The position numbers were made by a program, and so were the translations under genes. The notes under the pieces were generated by a model. It was given only the letters and a program-made list of their open reading frames with translations, was not told the origin of the DNA and did no database searches. A stretch of DNA of 64,000 bases from Gnetum montanum (Eukaryota; Streptophyta; Gnetopsida; Gnetales; Gnetaceae): contig MNCI01006496.1 in assembly GCA_015680685.1 (NCBI GenBank), forward strand, positions 100,576 to 164,575, given 5' to 3'. Of this stretch, positions 57,361 through 64,000 are shown piece by piece (positions within the stretch are counted from its first letter, which is position 1; each line of letters opens with the position of its first letter).

Positions 57361-57806
57361 GTCAAAAGTCTCCAACACTCTAGCTTATAACCTATGAATA
57401 TTCTATAGGTGGCTCATTGATAGATGCTAGACTTTGAGAATCTCCTATAGAAACATGAATGCTTAATCCTGTACTACTCATTTTTGACGTAGGTTTGTGC
57501 TATAAAACTTTAGTATTGGTAGCTAGTTTCATATAATATTTTTTTTTGTTGATATATGTTTAATCATTTCTTTGGAGACTTCAAGTTTAGCAAAAGAGTC
57601 ATCTAAGCACTATCAAAAGTATTCAACCCTCTAGCTTATAACCTATGAATCTCTTATGGGTGGCTCATTGATAGATGCTAGACTCTAATAATCTTCTTTA
57701 TGACCTTGTACCACTCATTTTTATTATAGGTTTGTGTTGTAAAATTTTAGTGCTAGTAGGTAGTTCCATCTAATCTTTTTTTATTAATATAAGTTTAATG
57801 ATTTTT
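57320..57806. repeat. Tandem duplication, period 251
   Basis: TTTGGAGACTTCAAGTTTA at 57,320 recurs at 57,571. The following about 235 bases also match, with CTCTAGCTTATAACCTATGA and GGTGGCTCATTGATAGATGC shared exactly. On the minus strand each copy contains a coding-like block and a T-rich stretch, suggesting that an exon with part of an intron was duplicated in the relic at its left. Confidence 0.85.
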
Positions 57807-58255
57807 TCATATGATGCATTCTAAGCCCTTCTAATTACATCATTTGTGTAACCTAGTATTTTTACTTACTTTTAAAGCTTCCCCATGAAGCATGGAAATG
57901 GAAGTGTTTTCTTGTTGGTTTGCTTCTTCTAAAATCAAAGTTGTATCTCTAAGAAAAGAAGATTAGCCATGTTGGTTAGTTAGCTTCTACTTAATATAGC
58001 ACTTTCCTTTGCTGCATAGTTTAATATTCTATTTAAGAACTTAATAGGTGTAGTGATCAAAAACATTGGTGGCTAGAACATCAAGGGGTTGACAAGCGCA
58101 CAACCCAACCCCACGTCCATGTGAGGGCTTGCTAGAGGCAGTGATGGGGGTGCTTAGAACAGTCTTGTTGATTGAACGGGGACTTACCAATGTGATGCCA
58201 AAATGATGCTAAGTGTTTAAGTGGTGTTCACAATGTAGAATGTATCACAAGTGCC
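57807..58255. other. Gene-free DNA
   Basis: No open frame or structured repeat; composition becomes GC-richer after 58,080, where the motif field region begins. Confidence 0.4.
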
Positions 58256-59648
58256 CGAGGGGGTGAGCATAGTCAAGGGTTTAGGTGAAAATGGGGGTGT
58301 TGACACATAAAGATTGTCACCCAAGCATAGGTATAATGTGACCACATGTTAACTCCAAATTCAAAGAAACAAAACACCACCCTAAATGGGGTTGAGCATA
58401 GTTAACTTCAAAAGGGATAAGAAGGTACACAGTGTACAACAGGCATAGTGGCGAGCATAGTCATAGTCTCAAGGATGTCTGGCTATGAAGTCTAGTGCTC
58501 ATCATGGTATCTGTGCGTATCGGGTTGGCCGTCATGGTGTACCAAGGGATGTGGTGTTTTGCTGGGCTATGGTGGGGCTATTGTGGGTTGTGGTGTGCAA
58601 CTTTACATCTCTTTGGTTTGCCAAAATGCCAAATGTCAATGAAATGTCAAAATTCCAAACCCTAAAACATAGATGGTGGGGGTATTTATAGGGTTAGGGT
58701 TGCTGAAAAATGTGGAGAGACTACCCTGTTGTAGTGGTATGGTTGGGACTATGTTGTCATCCAACTATGCTCTCCACTGAGGCAAGTGGTGTTGTTCTCT
58801 AATGGACTCTGCGAGGCTGCAAGACTATGACTACGTTGCCAACTGTAGGTGCATATGTTGAGAAGACTACAAGGTACTTGAAAAAATACAAAAAATGCAA
58901 CTTTGGAGACTACACTCTAGAACTACATTGTCCACTTTCAGGAGTGGGATTGAGCATAGTTACAATTTGGGGAAAAAGCAGGGGATGCAAAAGGATGCAT
59001 GTTGCTTGCTGAAGGTGTGTTAAGGCTAAGTCTGATGCTATTGCTATGTTGTGGAGGCCTTTGGAGGCCATTTTGGCTCTCCTTGCTTAACTACAGTCTA
59101 GACTGGGGGAGAGCATAGTCCCCTACTTAGAAAAATTTTGCAACAAGTGGCTTTGTGTTGACTATGCTCTACATGGAAGGTTGACTATGCTTCGAACTAG
59201 GGATGAGCATAGTCCCAATACTTAGAAATTTGTTTGCAAAAAGTGGCATCCATGCTGACTATGCTTGACTATGCTCCAGGGCAGTGGAGATCGTAGTGTT
59301 AGCACTTAGAAAAATCTATAGCAGTTGGCTTAACACTTAGAAAAATTTGTAAAATTAGCATTTTGTGTTGACTACTATCTCTACTGAGCTAACTACGGTT
59401 TGGGGTAGCGGAGAGCGTAGTCCCAACACTTAGAAAAATGTGCAACTTCTTGCTTCGTGTTGAAACTTATGCAAATTTGTAGAAAATTAGTTTTTGGAGC
59501 TAACTACACTCTCCACTAGGTTGACTACACTCTAGGCAGTGGAGAGCATAGTCCCAACACTTAGAAAAATTTGTAGAAAGTGGCATTGTGCTGACACTAA
59601 GGAAAATTTGCATTTGAGATGCTGTAGCCCAAATTTGGTGGTGTTTCA
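58256..59648. repeat. LTR-like DNA with direct and inverted GAGCATAGTC motifs
   Basis: GAGCATAGT or close forms occur at about 58,264, 58,395, 58,452, 58,951, 59,111, 59,208, 59,414 (as GAGCGTAGTC) and 59,542; the inverse GACTATGCT occurs near 59,160, 59,183, 59,255 and 59,265. 59,109-59,620 is a loose tandem array of five 80-130 bp units, most with CACTTAGAAAAAT. A TATA-like string lies on the minus strand near 58,685. The right end, GGTGGTGTTTCA, equals that at 20,168. The plus-strand frames at 58,485-58,691 and 58,827-59,012 are not supported. Confidence 0.6.
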
Positions 59649-62510
59649 ATAGGATATATGTGGTAGCTCCCTATCTTAAAATAAATTTATTTTTTCTATT
59701 TTCATGATCTTGTATTTCATATTCTTATCTCCATAGGCTCATTTCAACCATAAAATTTTAGTGTTAAGTTTAGACCAAGTGGATATTACAATAATTTTTG
59801 TATCCATGTTTGGTAATTCTAACATTGTGAAAATGGCATCCAGAGCATGCGACATTGTGATTCACTCAATATTAACTATGTCATTTTCATGCTTTGTGTG
59901 AAAACTAGTATATCTTCCCAATATACCAATCTTTGTTAGCCAAAAGAGTTGACCAAAATGAAGAATCCTATAATTACTTTCATACCTCTTATAGTGAAAA
60001 CTCAAGAAATGGCTCAAAATTAACCTTCATTATTAATTTAGCCATAAAGGATTTATTACTTATGACTTATATATTTAAATTTGAAGGCATGAGGCTTCTA
60101 CTTGTGTAGATTATTATGATTGTTAACCTTGCAGTGTAGGTTGATTAACTTCTTATTCCCTTTCTAGTTCCTTTGTGTAACATTGTTATGGTTGGTCTTA
60201 GTTCCATTCTTGTTCTTATTCTCTACCTTTTTCTTATCCTCAATGTATCTTTTTCTTCTTGTGTTGTGATGATTCTCTTATTTTAAGAAAATATTTTGGA
60301 GTCATTTGTGATCACCAAGGATCAATCATTAGCATTTAATCATTCCCATTATGATTTTGACCCTTCTCAATCATTTGGTTTATTCAAATCTTCAAAAAGT
60401 ATAATATTGCTAGTAATAGATCATTATGAAATGTCATTCCCTAGGCTTTAAGAATATTATCTTGTTAAATTATTGATTATTTTTTCTATTTTTATTATTA
60501 ATTATATTAGTGAGCTTAATAGATACATGTTAGAAAAAGTTTTGAAATATACTCCTAGAATCCCCCATGACAAAGAGCTCAACTCTAGGAGCTCAAAAGT
60601 TTTTGAATCATGTTAATAGGACTCATGGTTTGAAAATTTTTTGGATATCCCAAGGTTTCCTAAGCTTGTTCAATTAGATTATGAATCTAACTACTGAAGA
60701 AAATGACTATAAATAATGGAAACCCTATTGAATTAGCATTATATTACCCAAAAATTGAAAGATCAAGAAACAATAATTGAGACATTATCAAAATATAACA
60801 CATATTTGAATTAAAGTTAAAGGTTATAAGAATAAATAAATAGAGATCAACTACTCATTATATTTTGGAGGGTGTTGTATTCGTCTTTAGTCATGATTCA
60901 GAAGAGTTATACAAGTGGGTCCTTCCCAAAGTAGGTTCTTTTCCTTAATTCCATTAATGCCCTTTATAACCATTCCTATAACTATGCATGAGTACTCAAG
61001 GAATTAAATATGAAACATTCCCTTCATCTAATACATGTATACAACTATTAATGTTAGAACCCTATACTATGCTATACAAAATAATCAAATTCATAATCAA
61101 AACACAATAGTAAGGTAATAATGCAATTAAAAAGGGATAATAGAATTGGAACATAAGATACCTTAGCATGGTTATAACGGATCTCATGTGTGATGTGTGA
61201 TTAAATAATCAATCATACCTATTACTTCAAAGTTCAAACCAAGTGCAACCACTAGCAGTAACATCGCATTGCATCATCCAAGGCCCACCACCATAAGATC
61301 AACTAGCCACCATTTTAGAAAAAAAATTAGTTAAGGAGAGATTGGGAACCATACATTATATTTTGTTAGAAATAATGAATTAATTATTAATGCATATGTT
61401 TTTTACCTTAGCCATTGTTAGAGGAGTATCTTTAAGCATGGATCACGTCTTTTCAATTTCATAGCCAATGCTAATCTTATGAAGGAGCACCTTCACACAT
61501 GGGAAACATGTTTGTTTAGTGACATAACATGAGAATAATTGTTTAAAAATAATATGTTCCAAAACATTTAAAAGCATAAGTGGTAGTATGTCAACATGAA
61601 GTAAGTGGAACCTAAGGTGGAGGCCAAGGAATCAACAAACCCCCTTGATATCACACTTTTATCCATTTATATTAGTCCTTCCTCTTTTCTCTTTTATTTA
61701 CAATATAATAATTATGAGTTACTTTTAGTTTTTAAATGTGACTAGGATCATACCATTAACATAAGAAGGATCTCTAATTAATGAAATTGAGAAAATGAAT
61801 GTTGTGATCTCACTATCATGTATAATTACTTCTTCAATAATTTGATAGAATAAAATAAAATTCCAACGACAAAGTTGATTTCCTACAAAAAAGCAGTAAC
61901 TTTATTGATAAAAATATGAAAATAACTAATAAAAAATAAAAAATTACATAAAATAAATATTAGAAAGACTCAATAATTTTAAAATTTACTAAGAATTTAA
62001 AAACATATTAACAAATAAAAAATGTGAAAGAGTATTATAAAACAAAAAGATAAAAAAGTTGTTCCTAGAAAGTGTTAGTTAGAATGTGTTTCTTCCCCAG
62101 AACTAAGTTGGAAGGTAGATATATGAAAAATGGAACATTATTTGGAAGTGGTAAGTATGTTAGTGATTTTCATGACTACATAAGAATCCTTAAATAGTTT
62201 TACTTATTGCATGTTAATCAAAATGAGCTTCTTTGAATAGTCAAGATGGTATATTTAGACAACGTTAGATCTAAATGTAGAATGTATGATGTAATTTTGT
62301 TTTCATAATGTTTATAATTTAGTATGTTGATGTACATGTATGGAATTCTAGTAGAGAAACTTGTCTCATAGTTAGAATTCTACACAAAAAATCCTAGCAT
62401 CATGGTGTTTTGTGGTGTATGAATTATGAACTTCATTCATCATGAGTGCTATCCTATAGTTTTGATCTAGCACATTGAGGTTTATAAGTTACATTTTCTA
62501 TGCTAGAGCT
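59649..62510. other. AT-rich DNA without recognisable gene
   Basis: About 2.9 kb with no open frame of note, no LTR boundary, primer site or tandem repeat. 61,860-62,060 is especially A-rich. Nothing supportable was seen. Confidence 0.5.
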
Positions 62511-63635
62511 AAGAATCAAGAACTTAGAAGGGAGGTTGAATAAATTCCCTAAAATTAAAACTTCACTAACACATGAACATACCAAATTTTATGTGGTTCC
62601 CCAACATGGGTACATACACACTCGGAGGGTAGAATTCGTGCATACCTCTAGACTTTTTTCTTCAAAAATGTAGTTTGAAGGGCATCATAACCTTTACAAG
62701 AGTTGCTCTCCACTATAAAGAGTTTCATTGCTGCAATCTCTCAACCTCACATCGTGCTAACAAGCTTAAAATTTTGTTTTAAGGGCATTACATCAAGCAT
62801 TGAGCTATACACTAGAGTGTTTTGTTGCTATGAAACCACTCAACCTTACAAGGTCCCAACGAGCTTAAAATGTGGTTTATTGGATCCCACAACCTTTACA
62901 AAATTAAGTTTCACTCTTGAGTGTTTTGATGCTAAAAAACCACTCAATCCTGTAGGATCCCAACAAGCTCAATATAGATTCCTTCTTGTAAGAAGTACAT
63001 CAACCCCACAAGGCAACAAGAAAGAAGGTAAAAATCAAGGAAAGAATGTAACTACAATTACAAGATCTTATTATTGAGGCTCAACTTATCATACAAACAA
63101 GCCAATGATGTGACAATGAAGGACAATAGTATAATAGTAATAATTATTTCTTTGATGTTAAAAATGCTTGCACAATACGCAAGAGATTGAAATCATTTCA
63201 TAGCCATAGAGTTTTTGAGACCACCTAGGAATTCATGCAATGGCTATCTAATTGCTAGTGTAGATGTCTACTTTGAAATTGGGACGTCTCTCTAAAATCA
63301 ACTTCAATTCATGGGAGATTTCTCCTTCTTGGATGGGATGTGTCTGAGGAAATATCTCTGGAGATATGTCTTATTTAAAATGGAGACATCTCATATTATT
63401 GGGAGACATCTTCTTTTGATAGATTTTCTCTTAGTCAAAAGATCTTCTATTCTTTAAAGATGTCTTCTCAACCTTTGATCTTAGGCTCTTGAGGATTTAT
63501 CTTATTGATTTAGCTTCCTCTCAATTCCTAAAAAATATTCATTTAGCTTGTATTTTTCATACTTTTCCATGCTCTTGTCTTACCCATGTAGTCTCTACTT
63601 TGACATCTCTTTGTAGATCTCATTCATGTGCATTT
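62511..63635 (-). repeat. Sirevirus LTR (copy D), truncated at the U3 end
   Basis: Homologous to the copy B LTR (26,026-27,236), including the repeated blocks around AAGGTCCCAACGAGCTTA and the AGACATCT cluster (63.27-63.46 kb). No primer site lies to its left, so it is the 3' LTR of a minus-strand copy. The last 100 or so bases of the LTR are missing at about 63,635. The 124-codon plus frame at 62,703-63,077 is LTR sequence, not a gene. Confidence 0.75.
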
Positions 63636-64000
63636 AAAAAGAAATCTATGACAAGGAAAGTAAATACATGCACATTGAAAAACAACTAAAAATATCATTA
63701 ACAAGTTGTCTACAAAGTAATTTGTATATAGCCATGTCAATCTTAAATACATCACATGTAAAAATATCCAAAATATATCTTGACTAAAAGTAACCCATAC
63801 TTTTATGTTAGATACTTTATCAAACTCCAAAATGAATAGTCATCTTCTTGCTCATTTTGAGCTGTGGGTGTTGGAGTCGGAAGTCTAGCTGCTAGAGTGT
63901 CTTTAGGTAAAAGTATAAAAAGACTTTCCCTACACTGGTGACCTATAAGATGATAATTGTTGATGAGGTACAGACTTCCCTTGCATACATGCTTATATTT
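63636..64000 (-). mobile_element. Internal fragment of Sirevirus copy D, cut by the window end
   Basis: 63,843-64,000 matches copy B at 23,398-23,553, including both purine tracts (near 63,922 and 63,975). The LTR-internal junction and about 1 kb have been deleted relative to copy B. Continues beyond the window. Confidence 0.65.

Noticed and set aside
62703-63077. 124-codon plus-strand frame
   Set aside because: It lies wholly inside a Sirevirus LTR homologous to 26.0-27.2 kb, where the matching frame is not conserved.
1-64000. tRNA, rRNA, telomeric or organellar DNA
   Set aside because: Scanned by eye for conserved tRNA boxes, rRNA blocks, TTTAGGG arrays and organelle genes; none was convincing. 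A covariance-model search would be needed to exclude degenerate tRNA genes.

Overview
The window looks like nuclear DNA of a seed plant with a large, repeat-rich genome. It is AT-rich, has no convincing intact host gene, no rRNA or tRNA gene that I can see, and is filled with LTR retrotransposons in several states of decay. Two plant lineages are recognisable. One is Ty1-copia elements of Sirevirus type: Met-tRNA primer site, gag with a UBN2-like domain, two zinc knuckles and a coiled coil. The other is Ty3-gypsy elements of the Athila/Tat branch: Asp-tRNA primer site, FMDD reverse transcriptase, extra coding region between pol and the 3' LTR. I cannot name the species; a gymnosperm or other large-genome plant is a guess.

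Layout. 0-3.7 kb: AT-rich DNA with a CpG/CAG-rich island at about 0.64-1.56 kb. 3.7-7.2 kb (+): relic of an apparently intron-containing coiled-coil gene of unknown family. 7.5-7.8 kb: 29-bp minisatellite. 8.3-11.65 kb (-): gypsy gag and protease relic. Its probable LTR is split by a Sirevirus element at 12.29-18.36 kb (+), the only copia copy here with protease, integrase, RT and RNase H. 20.2-27.2 kb (-): gag-only Sirevirus copies.

27.2-53.3 kb is a three-level nest. The outer layer is an old gypsy element (+): truncated 5' LTR 27.24-28.0, gag-pol 28.15-34.26, a coiled-coil 3' region 49.36-52.1, and 3' LTR 52.41-53.27. It is interrupted by a gag-only Sirevirus element (-, LTRs 36.28-37.50 and 48.11-49.36). 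That element is interrupted by a younger gypsy element (-, 39,030-46,338) flanked by a perfect 5-bp target duplication, AGAAG. The innermost element keeps gag and protease but has no RT, RNase H or integrase; in their place are segments capped by repeats of its polypurine-tract motif.

53.3-64 kb: a diverged gypsy LTR (54.7-55.6), another coiled-coil relic (55.8-57.4, -) with a 251-bp duplication beside it, a field of direct and inverted GAGCATAGTC motifs (58.3-59.6), gene-free DNA, and a further Sirevirus LTR and internal fragment (62.5-64.0, -) running off the window.

A general feature is the mode of decay. In the reading frames I followed, stops mostly sit where CAG, CAA, CGA or TGG codons would be expected, and in a sample of old sequence CAG/CTG is absent while TAG/CTA is abundant. 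This fits deamination of methylated cytosines. Gag-only and gag-protease-only elements outnumber copies with pol, so mobilisation in trans by related full-length elements is the likely history.
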